A stretch of 64,000 nt of DNA, from NCBI RefSeq assembly GCF_027214025.1, contig NZ_JAPWHB010000009.1, forward strand, positions 1-64,000. The letters run 5' to 3'. Both the position numbers and the translations under genes were made by a program. The notes below the pieces were generated by a model. That model had not been told where the DNA came from. It searched no databases and saw only the letters and a list, made by a program, of their open reading frames with translations. This document shows positions 27,034 through 36,513 of the stretch, in pieces. This DNA is from Parahoeflea alexandrii (GTDB lineage Bacteria > Pseudomonadota > Alphaproteobacteria > Rhizobiales > Rhizobiaceae). Position 1 is the stretch's first letter; each line of letters begins with the position of its first letter.

Positions 27034-28896
27034 CTAAACTGAACCTTTCAGCTCGTGGTCCGCAAGAGCGTGCAACAGCCTTGCAATTCTGAGCGCGCTA
27101 CGCCCGTCCGACGGTTTATTAAACCCTTTCATACCGGTCGGCAAGAGTTCCAGAGCCCGGCTGCGGAGACCATTTTCGTCGAGCATCGAGGGAAGAATCT
27201 GCGGCAGCCGGTCGGCTGAAAAGCACCCCAGCGCCAGCCCGTGACTGACGAAATCGAGCGGCGCGCGCTTGTTGGAAAAATCGCAGACAAGCGTCGGTGT
27301 TCCGAGCAGCGCGGCGTTGACAATGATATTCGACAGAACACAGACGAGCAGGTCGGCGGTGTGCAGCAGCGCATCGAGATCGCAACGCTCGACCAGCGTC
27401 ACCCGCTCGGTCAAGCCGAGCCTGAAGAGGAAGTTCCTGAAATACTCGGCCGAATCCGCCGGGTGCAGCTTGAGCACAATCGTGACGTTCCCGATCCCGG
27501 CCAGGGTTTCGAGGACCGGCTGCAATTCTTCTTCCGGGCGCTGCAACGCTTCGGTGGCGACGACGACCAGCGGTGAACGGCCGTCCCATTCGGGTACGAT
27601 GCCATCCCTAACGCGAGCGATATCCTGATCCTTGCTGCGCCCGAGCGAGACGTCGTAGTTCACGGAGCCGACCGACTGGACGGCGCTTTCCTCAAAGCCG
27701 AGCGCGATCACGTGGTCGCGCAGCTGATCGCCATAGACCAGGTGGGTCGTGGCCGGGAAATAGTCGCAGTCCGGCCGATCGCCCAGCAGCGCCGGCCAGT
27801 AGCCGCAGTCGGGAATGCCCTTCTGCTTCAGCCAGGAGAGCGCGAGGCCGGAAATGGGCGTGCCCTCGTTGATCAGCAGGCCGGCGCCGATCGGCGCGAC
27901 ATCGTGATGATAGCTCTCCAGCATCGCGGTTGCCGTGGCATGCAGCAGCAGCCAAAGCGGCAGATCCCCTTTCAGCGAACGGGCGAGGCGAGCGATATCG
28001 GGATCAACCGCATCCTTGCCGGCAAGAGCGCCCAACTGCGCAAAACAGGCTCGTGCGAATGCGATCCATTTCGGGCGCAGCAAGGTCGGCGACAGTTCGA
28101 CCGGGCACAGGCAAGCAACGCCTTTGGCGGCTGCGAGCGCGTGGATGGTGCGGTTCGGCGTGAGGATCAACGCATCCCGACCTTGCGTTCGCAGCTGTTC
28201 GGCCACGGCGAATGCGGATGGCGAGTTGATCGCCGCCACCCCTTCCTGCACGGCGATCAGGACATGGGATTTTTCAGATGCCCTTGTATCGATCGCTCCA
28301 GCCGTCTGGTCGGCATCCGCATCCGCTCCGGCCGGAGCCGCAGCAGATGGCCGCAGCCGCCGCGTCAGCTTGGAGGTCATGGCCCCGGTGACGAACTTCA
28401 CGCGGCGCCAGAAAACACGCAGCCTTTCGCCCAGGGAGCTTACCCGCCAGATCGTTGCAGGCATGGTTGAAAAGGGTCTTGTCGAGCGCGACGGGAAGAT
28501 GACCATCGTCGGCCGGGCTGGGTCGGCAAGCAGTGCATCAAGCTGCAGAAACTGGTGCGACCGGTCGGCGATCGAATGGTAATAGGGCTGCAGCAAGCTC
28601 CGCAGCTCGCCATGCAGGCAGGCCATGAAGTCGTCCGCCTGCTGATAGGACTGCCGCCAGGCCCGGTTGTAGGCCTCGCCCCCCAGGGCGCTGCGCCAGT
28701 TCTCGATGCGCCGGTTGCCGCCGATTTCCGCAGCGTCGAACTCATCAACGAAGGTGACGACGCGCCCCGCGGGATGGCTGGTCCCGAAGGCACGGGCCTT
28801 TTCGAGAAGCCGGTCCCGCGCCGCCGGGGACAGCCGGGCAATTGCGCAAATGAGGTGTGCGGGCGGTTGGTTATCCCGCCCGGCCGTTTCAGCCAT
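27034..28896 (-). CDS. Large GT-B-like transferase, paralogue C of three
   Basis: 620 residues from ATG 28896, which overlaps the upstream oxidoreductase stop by 8 bp. Shared blocks: SHVLIAVQEGVAAIN, INEGTPISGLAL, GYWPALLGDRPDCDYFPAT, IVLKLHPAD, ADLLVCVLSNIIVNAALLG, TPTLVCDFSNK and KGFNKPSDGRSALRIARLL. It is the most diverged of the three and lacks the PLGQLL segment (DLDALLHTADLL instead). The N-terminal 240 residues are poorly conserved. Cytoplasmic, no membrane helices. Function as a glycosyltransferase is inferred from fold-like motifs and context. Confidence 0.6.
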   Translation of the reverse strand: MAETAGRDNQPPAHLICAIARLSPAARDRLLEKARAFGTSHPAGRVVTFVDEFDAAEIGGNRRIENWRSALGGEAYNRAWRQSYQQADDFMACLHGELRSLLQPYYHSIADRSHQFLQLDALLADPARPTMVIFPSRSTRPFSTMPATIWRVSSLGERLRVFWRRVKFVTGAMTSKLTRRLRPSAAAPAGADADADQTAGAIDTRASEKSHVLIAVQEGVAAINSPSAFAVAEQLRTQGRDALILTPNRTIHALAAAKGVACLCPVELSPTLLRPKWIAFARACFAQLGALAGKDAVDPDIARLARSLKGDLPLWLLLHATATAMLESYHHDVAPIGAGLLINEGTPISGLALSWLKQKGIPDCGYWPALLGDRPDCDYFPATTHLVYGDQLRDHVIALGFEESAVQSVGSVNYDVSLGRSKDQDIARVRDGIVPEWDGRSPLVVVATEALQRPEEELQPVLETLAGIGNVTIVLKLHPADSAEYFRNFLFRLGLTERVTLVERCDLDALLHTADLLVCVLSNIIVNAALLGTPTLVCDFSNKRAPLDFVSHGLALGCFSADRLPQILPSMLDENGLRSRALELLPTGMKGFNKPSDGRSALRIARLLHALADHELKGSV

Positions 28897-29875
28897 GAGT
28901 GGTTCTCGCGTAGCCGCCGATACGCTCGGCAAGGCCGACCAGGTCGATCGCGCTGTCAAGATCGCACAACCGCGTGTCCGCGGCGCCGCTCAGCCAGGCC
29001 TCGTGCTGGCGATAGAGCCCCGGCTTGAAGCGCTGGTCGAGATCATCGTCGAGCGGGATTTCGTTGACGGCGACCGAGCCCTTGTCGGTGACGTGCAGCT
29101 TCTCCAGCGGCCTGAAGATATAGCGGCGCGACGGGGTCAGCCATTCGAAGCCCCAGCGGCCAGGCGCATCCCAGTTTGCAGCATAGCTGAACGGCACGCC
29201 TTCGACCGTCACTCCAGAACCGGCAAATTGCGCCGTCGGGTGCCAGTCCAGCTCTCCCGAGGCGATGAACTGGCTGCGCACCGCATCGGGCAAACCCACG
29301 GGCAGGAAGGCGGTGTCGATGACGTGCATGCTGTTGGCCAGGATCCACCGCGCCTTGGTGGCCTCGGACTGGTTGGTCAGCGTGCGGATGATGTGCGACC
29401 ACTCGGTGAATTCGAAATTGATGCTGGTGACCTTCTCGCCGCTCTCGGCAATCAGCGCCAGCGCCTTGGCCACGGAGCCGTAGTAGCGGCGGTTGTATCC
29501 GACCACCAGGCGTGCACCGGCTTTAGCCGCTGCGGCCTTCATTTGCTCGCCTTCCTGACCGTAAAGAACGGCCGGCTTTTCAATCATGATCTCGCGCACG
29601 CCTGCTTCGATGGCGTTGACCGTCTCGGCGGCAAGGCGCTCGACCGGCGCCGCAACGACGAGATGGCTGGGGGCGAATGTCTCGATCGCATCGCCAAGCG
29701 TTCCGGCGAAGAAATCCGCGCCCAGTTCCTCGACGGCGTCCTTGTTGCGCGCACTCGGAGCGCATACCGCGACCGCGCCGACACCAAGCCCCTGCAGCGC
29801 CGCGACATGGGCCCGGCCCATCTCTCCGGCTCCGGCGACGAGAACGCGGTGTTCGTTATTGGGGGACGTGGGCAT
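28889..29875 (-). CDS. Gfo/Idh/MocA family oxidoreductase (copy 4)
   Basis: 328 residues. RVLVAGAGEMGRAHVAAL is the nucleotide-binding loop; MIEKPAVLYGQEGEQM has the Glu-Lys-Pro motif; NSMHVIDTAFLPVG contains the His-Asp helix. It heads the minus-strand unit that runs on through paralogue C, the cytidylyltransferase, the aminotransferase and NeuB, so its promoter should be in the 29876-30026 interval. Likely a sugar oxidoreductase in the same pathway. Confidence 0.85.
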   Translation of the reverse strand: MPTSPNNEHRVLVAGAGEMGRAHVAALQGLGVGAVAVCAPSARNKDAVEELGADFFAGTLGDAIETFAPSHLVVAAPVERLAAETVNAIEAGVREIMIEKPAVLYGQEGEQMKAAAAKAGARLVVGYNRRYYGSVAKALALIAESGEKVTSINFEFTEWSHIIRTLTNQSEATKARWILANSMHVIDTAFLPVGLPDAVRSQFIASGELDWHPTAQFAGSGVTVEGVPFSYAANWDAPGRWGFEWLTPSRRYIFRPLEKLHVTDKGSVAVNEIPLDDDLDQRFKPGLYRQHEAWLSGAADTRLCDLDSAIDLVGLAERIGGYARTTHG

Positions 29876-29956
29876 GAAACAGTTCCTTTTTCTCTAAGCC
29901 ACATACATGGTATCAGGGCATGGCTCACCGGGCTCGAATTCGCGACCTTGTGCCAT

Positions 29957-29967
29957 GCATACAGTGT
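29957..29967. promoter_or_regulatory. Short inverted repeat in divergent promoter region
   Basis: ATACA-G-TGTAT, a perfect 5-1-5 inverted repeat about 60 bases before the methyltransferase start and 80 bases before the start of the long minus-strand sugar operon. It is centrally placed in the only divergent gap of the polysaccharide locus, so it could be a regulator site; this is position-based guesswork. Confidence 0.25.
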
Positions 29968-30026
29968 ATATTGCACGCTTTTTTTGCGAGAAATCGCCCC
30001 TCATTTTGACAAAGGTGAAGGCTCCG

Positions 30027-30956
30027 ATGGAAGTGAGATCTCTGCAAACCGATAGTTTTTACGGCTACGACAGGACAGCCGGAAAATTTTCGGACGGTGA
30101 CGAGATTGGCGAACTCGTCCTGCAGGTCAAGCCTGCCATGCAGGCGCTGATCGAGCGGTATGACCTGGCCGATAGATCCATGATATCCATCGGCGCGGGC
30201 CGGGCTCACGAGGAATTCCATTTCCTCGAAGCCGGGTGCAAGGTCGACCTCCTGGACTTGCTGGACCCGGTGATCGATCCGCTTGCGGACAGCATTCGCC
30301 AGCGTATCGATGCCGGGCAAAGCCCGACCGAAACGTCGCTGAACTACATCATCAGCGATCTTTATCTGTTTCTGGAAGATGCCGTGACTTTCAGCCAGGC
30401 TAAATACGATGTCAGCTATATTTCCAGCTTTGCACCGGATGAGCTCGATCGCGAGGCTATTCAGCTTTCCTATCGCCGCCGGCGCACCAAAGCGGAAGCC
30501 TATGCCAGCTACCAGTCCTGGCCGGAGGGGATGCCGCCGTTTCAACAGGCGATCATGGATGTCGGCCAGTTGGTAAAAGACGGCGGGCTGTTCCTGCTTC
30601 AATCCTATCGCGGTGGTGTCAACATCCAGGAGAACCCGCATTACGGCCAACTGGTCCGGGACCAGCTCGCGCGCAACGATCTTTACCTCCTCGAGATCCA
30701 CTATTTTACGCAGTCACCCAGCATTCTCCTGATTGCCGCCGTAAAAGGGAAAGATCAGCATCAGACTTGGATGGAACGCCTGGCGTCAAAACCCGGCCTG
30801 CCTGAGTTTCACGGGCGCTATCCCGATCCGGACATGCGGCGCGATATCAGCCGCTGGGAACCGGAAGCCGAAAAAGACGCCACGCCTGCGGAGGAAACAG
30901 AGGTCGAAACGGCTCCACCCCGCAAGACACGGTCTCCGAAGAACGCTCAGGTGTAG
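30027..30956 (+). CDS. Methyltransferase-like protein with SAM-binding fold
   Basis: 309 residues from ATG 30027, where the coding pattern begins; an upstream frame to 29907 would cross the promoter gap. RSMISIGAGRAHEEFHFLEAG followed by KVDLLDL is a class I SAM motif I and strand 2 pattern. YDVSYISSFAPDELD takes the place of motif IV. The last 35 residues are charged, proline-rich and probably disordered. It is the only plus-strand gene in the sugar cluster proper, divergent from copy 4 and convergent with copy 5 (10-bp overlap). Substrate unknown. Confidence 0.62.
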   Translation: MEVRSLQTDSFYGYDRTAGKFSDGDEIGELVLQVKPAMQALIERYDLADRSMISIGAGRAHEEFHFLEAGCKVDLLDLLDPVIDPLADSIRQRIDAGQSPTETSLNYIISDLYLFLEDAVTFSQAKYDVSYISSFAPDELDREAIQLSYRRRRTKAEAYASYQSWPEGMPPFQQAIMDVGQLVKDGGLFLLQSYRGGVNIQENPHYGQLVRDQLARNDLYLLEIHYFTQSPSILLIAAVKGKDQHQTWMERLASKPGLPEFHGRYPDPDMRRDISRWEPEAEKDATPAEETEVETAPPRKTRSPKNAQV

Positions 30957-31915
30957 CGGAAGGGCTTTCCAATGCCGGCTTTTTCAAGACACTCATGCAA
31001 AAGGCGATGCGCCGTCAGGATCGTTGACAGGTCGGGGAGCTCGATTTCCGCTTCCGCCCAAAGCCCCGATACATGGTCCATCGGGAGATAATCCATGACG
31101 CCGCTTTCGATCACCTCGTAGTCCGCGCCACACCGATAGGGTGGCAATGTGGATTCGGGTTTCCGGACTGCCAGTTCCCATTCAAGCGTCCGCTCGTTGA
31201 TGATCGCGGAGAAATTTTCCCCGGTGATCATCACCAGCGGGGCGACGCTGGAGGTGGGCACGCAGACATTCCGCATCATCCCGCGTTGGTTGCGAAGTTC
31301 GAATGTGCCGCCATAGTCCACGAAACGGTCGCCACGGCCGCTGCGGATGGTCGGTTCGAACAGTTCCACGCCACTCACATGTGTCGGAAGGTCTCCGGTC
31401 AGATAGAGGAACAGATCCATATGGTGGATGCCATTGCCGCCAATCCCGTAGGCTCCGCCATGAACGCTCATATGGATCTTCTCGGCAGTATCGCAGATGG
31501 CCTTCAGCCGGTGGAAAGGCGCCCAGGCTCGGCGGGTGAAATTCCCCGAGACCTGCGCGTCCGACATGCCTTTTCGGGCAAACAGACCGGCATAGGCTTC
31601 AACCTCGTCGGGATCGGAGGACAGGGGTTTTTCCAGCAGAACCCGTTCAGCCTGCGCCAAGTCCAGGAAACGCCCGACATTGCCAAAGCGCAAGTCCGCA
31701 TGTTCGGTGAAAATCGCGGCTTGATAGGAGCCGGCGCCGGCCTCGACACGCTCGACAAGACCTTTATCCAGGCTGTTCCGCTCGAGATCCGCTGCCAGCG
31801 CTTCATGGGCGGCATCGCTGGGATCGAAACAGTCAACATGGTAGCCCTTGCGAACAAGACCGACGACATGGCGCCTTCCCATGATGCCCAGTGCCGATAC
31901 ATATGCTCGTTTCAT
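30947..31915 (-). CDS. Gfo/Idh/MocA family oxidoreductase (copy 5)
   Basis: 322 residues. The N-terminal loop is ALGIMGRRHVVGLVRKG, a shifted Gly-x-x-Gly version. VLLEKPLSSDPDEVEAY is the Glu-Lys-Pro site and GIGGNGIHHMDLFLYLTGD carries the His-x-x-Asp helix. It is separated from the other minus-strand sugar genes by the methyltransferase. As with the other four copies the substrate is not known; the variety of nucleotide loops suggests that they are not recent duplicates of each other. Confidence 0.8.
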   Translation of the reverse strand: MKRAYVSALGIMGRRHVVGLVRKGYHVDCFDPSDAAHEALAADLERNSLDKGLVERVEAGAGSYQAAIFTEHADLRFGNVGRFLDLAQAERVLLEKPLSSDPDEVEAYAGLFARKGMSDAQVSGNFTRRAWAPFHRLKAICDTAEKIHMSVHGGAYGIGGNGIHHMDLFLYLTGDLPTHVSGVELFEPTIRSGRGDRFVDYGGTFELRNQRGMMRNVCVPTSSVAPLVMITGENFSAIINERTLEWELAVRKPESTLPPYRCGADYEVIESGVMDYLPMDHVSGLWAEAEIELPDLSTILTAHRLLHECLEKAGIGKPFRYT

Positions 31916-32001
31916 TTCAGACCCCGTCGTGTTGATGCTTTTGACATGTCCGGCTCACGGACCGACCGATGCGGCCTTCATGCCGAGGCAAACCCTCCGC
32001 G

Positions 32002-33300
32002 TCAATAATATTCCTCGACCATGACAGCACCGGGCGCGCCGCTGCCACCCGCACGCGTGCCGGCTCCGGGCAAGGCTTCGCCACCGCCACCGCCGCCGCC
32101 ATAGTTGCTTCCGTTCCGGGCCGGGTAGCCTCCGGCTCCGCCACCTCCACCGCCGCCCAGAAGGGCAGCACCGCCGTTTCCGCCGGCGATAGTGGCGGCC
32201 GATGCGAAGGAGCCGGAAATCCCCCATCCGCCCTGCAAATTGAGATCGCCGCCGACGCCTCCACCGAGAGTTCCACCGGCTCCGCCGGAGCTCGGCCCAG
32301 CATAGGCGCCGCCGCCGCCGCCGGTGGCGGAACAGTGCCCGCCAAAATGAGAGGCCGTGCCCGGACCTCCGGACGCGCCGCTTCCGCCGCTTCCGCCGCC
32401 GCCGACCGTGACCGCGACTGACGGCATTGCGGACACGTCGATCATCTTGATGCAGGCGCCTCCTGCCCCGCCGCCACCGCCGCCGCCAGTGGATGCCGCT
32501 CCACTGGCGCAACCGCCGCCACCACCACCGCCACCCTGCACGGTGACCTTGATGCGGACACAGCCGGACGGCCGCGTCCATGTTCCTGAACTGGTGAAGA
32601 CCTGCAGGGTGGGAGGTTGACTTCCGGCGCCAATCCCGCTCACGCCGGATGGAAAGCTGACGATCCCGGTTGCATTGTCGATGACAAGGGATTCGTTCCA
32701 GCTCGCGCCATCGGCGCTGACCTTGAGATGATAAAGATCGTCGCCGGCAAGCCCCATTTCCGCCCTGCCGGAAAAGCCGTTCTGCATCAGCACGGAAGCC
32801 GTGTCGCCAACTCCGGCCTTGTTGATGATGAGCCGATGGCCGGCCCCTTCATGGCTGAACAGGCTCGCCGGACTGGCTACACACAACCGGTTGGTCGTGT
32901 CGGCCGTGGAATTTATCCCGACCAGACCACCGGTTGCCGGGTTGAGAATGCCTCCAGCTCCGCCACCCAAAGCACTCCATAGCGCGCCGTCCCACACCAC
33001 GAGTGCAGCTTCGTCGGCCACCCAGCATCGCCATCCCTCTTGCGGCGTGTAAAACTCCCAGGCCCCGTTCTGGAAGGCCGCGATCAGGTTGTCCTTGCCT
33101 GTCCAGGCGCCGGAAGCCGGGTCTGCAACGATGTAACAATCGCCCTCATCGGGTGCTCCGGGAGGGCTCGCCAGATCGCGATCGATGGCAGACAGTTGCG
33201 CAATCACGTCCAGGCTTTGCAGCGCCTGATTGTGGGTTACATGCTTGAGCGCCTGGGCGGGCATGATGTAGGGCAAGGACAGTTTCGGGGTGGTATCCAT
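32002..33300 (-). CDS. DUF2793 protein with glycine-rich C-terminal domain
   Basis: 432 residues. The first 110 or so (LSLPYIMPAQALKHVTHNQA, then DEGDCYIVADPASGAWTGKD and WVADEAALVVWDG) match DUF2793, common in Rhizobiales and phage-derived tail proteins. From about residue 230 the protein becomes a glycine-rich beta domain with long runs of Gly, as in phage adhesins and tail-tip receptor-binding proteins. A SWNESLVIDNATG segment sits in the middle. No signal peptide. It lies alone between sugar genes with no other tail genes nearby, so a recruited surface adhesin or cargo protein is more likely than a prophage. Confidence 0.72.
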   Translation of the reverse strand: MDTTPKLSLPYIMPAQALKHVTHNQALQSLDVIAQLSAIDRDLASPPGAPDEGDCYIVADPASGAWTGKDNLIAAFQNGAWEFYTPQEGWRCWVADEAALVVWDGALWSALGGGAGGILNPATGGLVGINSTADTTNRLCVASPASLFSHEGAGHRLIINKAGVGDTASVLMQNGFSGRAEMGLAGDDLYHLKVSADGASWNESLVIDNATGIVSFPSGVSGIGAGSQPPTLQVFTSSGTWTRPSGCVRIKVTVQGGGGGGGGCASGAASTGGGGGGGAGGACIKMIDVSAMPSVAVTVGGGGSGGSGASGGPGTASHFGGHCSATGGGGGAYAGPSSGGAGGTLGGGVGGDLNLQGGWGISGSFASAATIAGGNGGAALLGGGGGGGAGGYPARNGSNYGGGGGGGEALPGAGTRAGGSGAPGAVMVEEYY

Positions 33301-33467
33301 GTCGTTTCATCCTGTCTGGTGGTGTGAAAACAGACGTCCATTTTACAACCGTGGCACCGCGCGTGGATGAAATGGGTTTGTCGGCGAGCCGTTTCCTTGC
33401 TAGTCGTCGATCGTCAAGCACCCCGGAACCGCTTTGAAACGATCGCGGCAATGCTCCAGAAATCACC

Positions 33468-34991
33468 ATGACAGCGCACGCGGACCCATTGCCGGATGAA
33501 AAATTGTCCAGGCTGGACAAGGTGTTGCTGGACATTCCGCGTTCCACCGACGTGACCACGTGGCGGATCGACGGCCTGGACCTCTGGCCGCTGTTTGTCA
33601 CCGTGATCGCCGGCCTGGCCTTGCACATCGATATCGGATACCGGCGTGGACGCATCCGCGTTGGAAGCCGGGCCTGGCAGGCGGCCATCCACGCGGATTA
33701 CAGGCTTCGCCCGCTGCTCGCCAGGCTGTTCGGGCACCGGCATGCAGCCCCAGGGGAGTTGTTCGGGGACCCGCTGTCCGGCACCAACCTGCTGGTTGGC
33801 ACGAAGAACCACGGTCGCAGGGTCGGTGACTATCACGTCATCCCGCCGCTGGATGTGCCGTCCCTGGCCTTGCGTACCGCAGGTCAGGACACCGTGCAAT
33901 GGCTCATTGATGCCGACCTCGATGATCCCGTCCTGGCCCGGCTGATCCAGCAGCCGGCAAGCGGCATCGCGGCCATGATGCGGGAAATTCAGGCGGACGC
34001 GCTTTGCGCCCAACAAAGCCTCGGGCGTCTTGAGACCCTGCCGGGTCTGCGCACCTCGCTTGCGCGCACCGGTGCGCTGCTGCAGCTTAAGCCGGATTTC
34101 CTGATGATGTGGTTTGCCCGCCAGGTCGATCTGATGCTGTCCGCCCACCGGTCTTTTGGCGAGATCTTCGACCGGCAGGGCCATCCGAAGACCCTGATTA
34201 TCGTCGCAGGAGGCTACTGGTGGTCCGCCGGGCTTTCGGCGGCAGCCCGTGAACGCGGAACCGTGGTTGTCGAGATCGAGCATGGCGCCGAACGCCCCTG
34301 CGCGCTGACGGCACAAGGGCAGTTGCATCATTTTTCCCGGTTCAACACAGCTCCCGAAGCTCTGGTCTCCTGGTCCGTCCAGGACCGCAATGACCCGCGT
34401 TTCCTGCCACTTGGTCCAGTGGGAAATCTGCTTCCGGCATTGGCCAAAGCCCGCCCCGCGCTGGACGGGACGATTCGAGCCCAGGAAGAGGCGCTGGCCA
34501 GACGGGCAGAACCGTTTCGGCGCGAAGTGCTGATCTCGTCCGACGATGCCAACGCCGATGCGTGGATTGCCGGCATCGTCAACAAGCTGCCGGAAGATGT
34601 GTTCTGCTGGATTCGCCGTCACCCCGCCGAGCGAGACCGGCCGTTGCCCGACGCCGGCACGCTGGATCCGCGCCGCTGCGACATCGACCTGGCATCCGGC
34701 GTCCTGTTGCCGCTGCTGCTGGCGCGTGTCGATGCGCATTTTACCCGGTTTTCCGCGGTCACGCTCGAGGCCGCGGCCATGGGCGTTCCTACCTTGGCGA
34801 CCCAGCCCTATGCGGCGGCCCTGTTCGCCTCGCACGTGCCTGCGGATCTGTTCACCCTCATAGACCCGCAAACGGATGTTGCCCGCGAGTTGGCCGGGCT
34901 CAAGCCACGCCGGGAGAGGGGCGAGCCCCTGCCGGGCCACTCCGGCGACGAACTCGCCGGTTTCATCCAATCGCTTACCGCGACCGGGTAA
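33468..34991 (+). CDS. GT-B-like protein of unknown family
   Basis: 507-residue soluble protein, divergent from the DUF2793 gene. N-terminal WRIDGLDLWPLFVTVIAGLA resembles the opening of surface-glycan proteins that begin with a short hydrophobic helix. TLIIVAGGYWWSAGLSAAA, VVVEIEHGAE and SWSVQDRNDPRFLPLGPVG occupy the centre, and the C-terminal half has FCWIRRHPAERD and FTRFSAVTLEAAAMGVPTLA. The Arg-His-Pro and the Glu-Ala-Ala-x-Met-Gly-Val-Pro-Thr helix are typical of GT-B acceptor/donor sites. I infer a glycosyltransferase; no strong ribosome site is visible before the ATG. Confidence 0.5.
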   Translation: MTAHADPLPDEKLSRLDKVLLDIPRSTDVTTWRIDGLDLWPLFVTVIAGLALHIDIGYRRGRIRVGSRAWQAAIHADYRLRPLLARLFGHRHAAPGELFGDPLSGTNLLVGTKNHGRRVGDYHVIPPLDVPSLALRTAGQDTVQWLIDADLDDPVLARLIQQPASGIAAMMREIQADALCAQQSLGRLETLPGLRTSLARTGALLQLKPDFLMMWFARQVDLMLSAHRSFGEIFDRQGHPKTLIIVAGGYWWSAGLSAAARERGTVVVEIEHGAERPCALTAQGQLHHFSRFNTAPEALVSWSVQDRNDPRFLPLGPVGNLLPALAKARPALDGTIRAQEEALARRAEPFRREVLISSDDANADAWIAGIVNKLPEDVFCWIRRHPAERDRPLPDAGTLDPRRCDIDLASGVLLPLLLARVDAHFTRFSAVTLEAAAMGVPTLATQPYAAALFASHVPADLFTLIDPQTDVARELAGLKPRRERGEPLPGHSGDELAGFIQSLTATG

Positions 34992-35057
34992 TCGAAGACC
35001 TTATGCTCGTCGCCATCCAGGGTCTTTGATTTGCCCAACGGACATCGCCGGGGGGAT

Positions 35058-36203
35058 TCACTCCGGCCCGGCCACCTCCCGGTAAACCTCAAGCGTCTGC
35101 CGCCCGATAGGCTCGTTGGCATAAAGCTCTTCGGCGAGCTTTCGCCCTGCGGTTCCCAGCCGGTGCCGCAAGGCGGCGTCACCGCACAGTGACGCCAGCG
35201 CCGCGGCGAGTGGTTCCGGTTGGCGCGCCGGAACGATAAGGCCGTTGACGCCGTCCTGAACGGCCTGACGGCAACCGGGAACATCGGTGGTCACGATCGG
35301 CTTGCCGCTGGCCATGGCCTCAAGCAGCACCTTGGGGAGGCCTTCACGATAGGAAGGAAGGCAGGCTATATGGCTGTTCGCAAGCACAGCCGCGATGTCG
35401 GTGCGGTGACCGAGCCATTCGGCGACCCCTTCCTCTGCCCAGCGCTTCAGCTCGTCCTCGCCGATCGTGCCGCGATTGTGCGGGTCCGGCGCGCCGACAA
35501 GCTGCATCCGGACAGCGACCCCGTCGCGTTTCAGGATCCGGGCTGCCTCGACGAATTCGCGAACCCCCTTGTCGATCAGCATGCGCGCGACCAAGACCAC
35601 CACCGGAGGGCCTTCCGGTTCGGGACGGACACTGAACTCATCGATATCCACACCGGCGCCGGGGATGAGCCGCGCATCGTTGCGCCGGATCGTGCCGCTT
35701 TCGACGAGGGCTTTCAGGTCGTCGGAATTCTCGAACACCACCTTGCTGCCGGCAGGATTGAGAGACGCCTTCAGGGCCAGAAAGAGAAGCGGTTTCAGTA
35801 TTTGCGCCCGCAATGCCGAGGAGGAGAAGAAGTAGCCCATGCCGACCGGGGCATTGACGATCCGACTGATCCCAAGCGACCGGGCCGCCAGCGCCCCCAG
35901 AACGATTGGCTTGAGCGCGACATTGTGAACGATCGACGGGCGGTGGCGCTTGAAGATCGCCCGGACGGCAAGAAAATCCTTGATCGCCGCAAAGGGATTG
36001 AGGCCACGCCGGTCGATCGGCACGGATTCGAATTCGAACCCCATGTCCCTGATCCTGGCCGCCGACCCATTGTCACGTGCAACGATGATGCACCTGTACC
36101 CGGCTTGCCGGGCCAGACGGGCCCGGTCGAGAAAATGGGACAGGAAAAACCAGTCTTCGGACACAAAGAGGATCAGCCGAGGCTTGTTGTCATCTGACTG
36201 CAT
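35058..36203 (-). CDS. Family 4 glycosyltransferase
   Basis: Retaining GT-B enzyme of 381 residues; start set at ATG 36203 because the protein-like sequence begins there ([20 protein letters not shown]). [17 protein letters not shown] in the N-domain and [51 protein letters not shown] (Glu-x7-Glu) in the C-domain are the GT4 landmarks. Closest in pattern to WecA-independent N-acetylgalactosaminyl/fucosyl transferases such as PglA/WcaI-like enzymes, but the donor is not certain. It is the last polysaccharide gene before the housekeeping region. Confidence 0.9.
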   Translation of the reverse strand: MQSDDNKPRLILFVSEDWFFLSHFLDRARLARQAGYRCIIVARDNGSAARIRDMGFEFESVPIDRRGLNPFAAIKDFLAVRAIFKRHRPSIVHNVALKPIVLGALAARSLGISRIVNAPVGMGYFFSSSALRAQILKPLLFLALKASLNPAGSKVVFENSDDLKALVESGTIRRNDARLIPGAGVDIDEFSVRPEPEGPPVVVLVARMLIDKGVREFVEAARILKRDGVAVRMQLVGAPDPHNRGTIGEDELKRWAEEGVAEWLGHRTDIAAVLANSHIACLPSYREGLPKVLLEAMASGKPIVTTDVPGCRQAVQDGVNGLIVPARQPEPLAAALASLCGDAALRHRLGTAGRKLAEELYANEPIGRQTLEVYREVAGPE

Positions 36204-36513
36204 CAAATCTCTCTGTTTTCTGCGCCGCCTAGCGCAAGTGGCTCGTTCCCCGGCTCCGCGCCTGTATAGCCGCGGCCCGCCAATTTGCAAACGGGCATGG
36301 CCGGTGCAATTGAGCCCCCTGAAGCGCACCGCCCCTTCGGAACCGACCGGCGCGCCGCAAGGAAGCGGATTGCTGCAAATACCGGGATCAATTGCCGCAG
36401 CGCCCATCTTCTGCAGTAATGGCATCCGTCAAGCGAGATTTTTGCAACTGGATCAATGTCTCGAATCTGTTTCCGCGATTGCGTTTTTCCACCGGACTGC
36501 TAAATCGCCAGCT
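36204..36513. other. Divergent gap between the glycosyltransferase and lepA
   Basis: 310 bases without a convincing gene. Open frames run through it from both sides but have no start signals and no recognisable protein sequence. It should contain the start signals for both flanking genes. The only element I can point to is the possible lepA promoter at its right end. Confidence 0.6.
36479..36506 (+). promoter_or_regulatory. Possible lepA promoter, near-leaderless
   Basis: TTGCGT (36479-36484), a 16-base spacer and TAAATC (36501-36506) lie so close to the lepA ATG (36514) that transcription would begin at or next to the start codon. No Shine-Dalgarno sequence precedes the ATG, which fits a leaderless message. 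Prediction by eye only. Confidence 0.35.

Noticed and set aside
32002-32620. Repetitive GCC-rich stretch as satellite or CRISPR
   Set aside because: Explained as codons for poly-Gly in the DUF2793 protein; no regular repeat-spacer pattern. No CRISPR array seen anywhere in the window.
33414-34970. 518-codon minus-strand frame
   Set aside because: Antisense to the GT-B-like gene, which has sensible motifs; Arg/Gln-rich shadow.
34998-35028. Inverted repeat AAGACC/GGTCTT as terminator
   Set aside because: Short stem, 19-base loop and no T-run.
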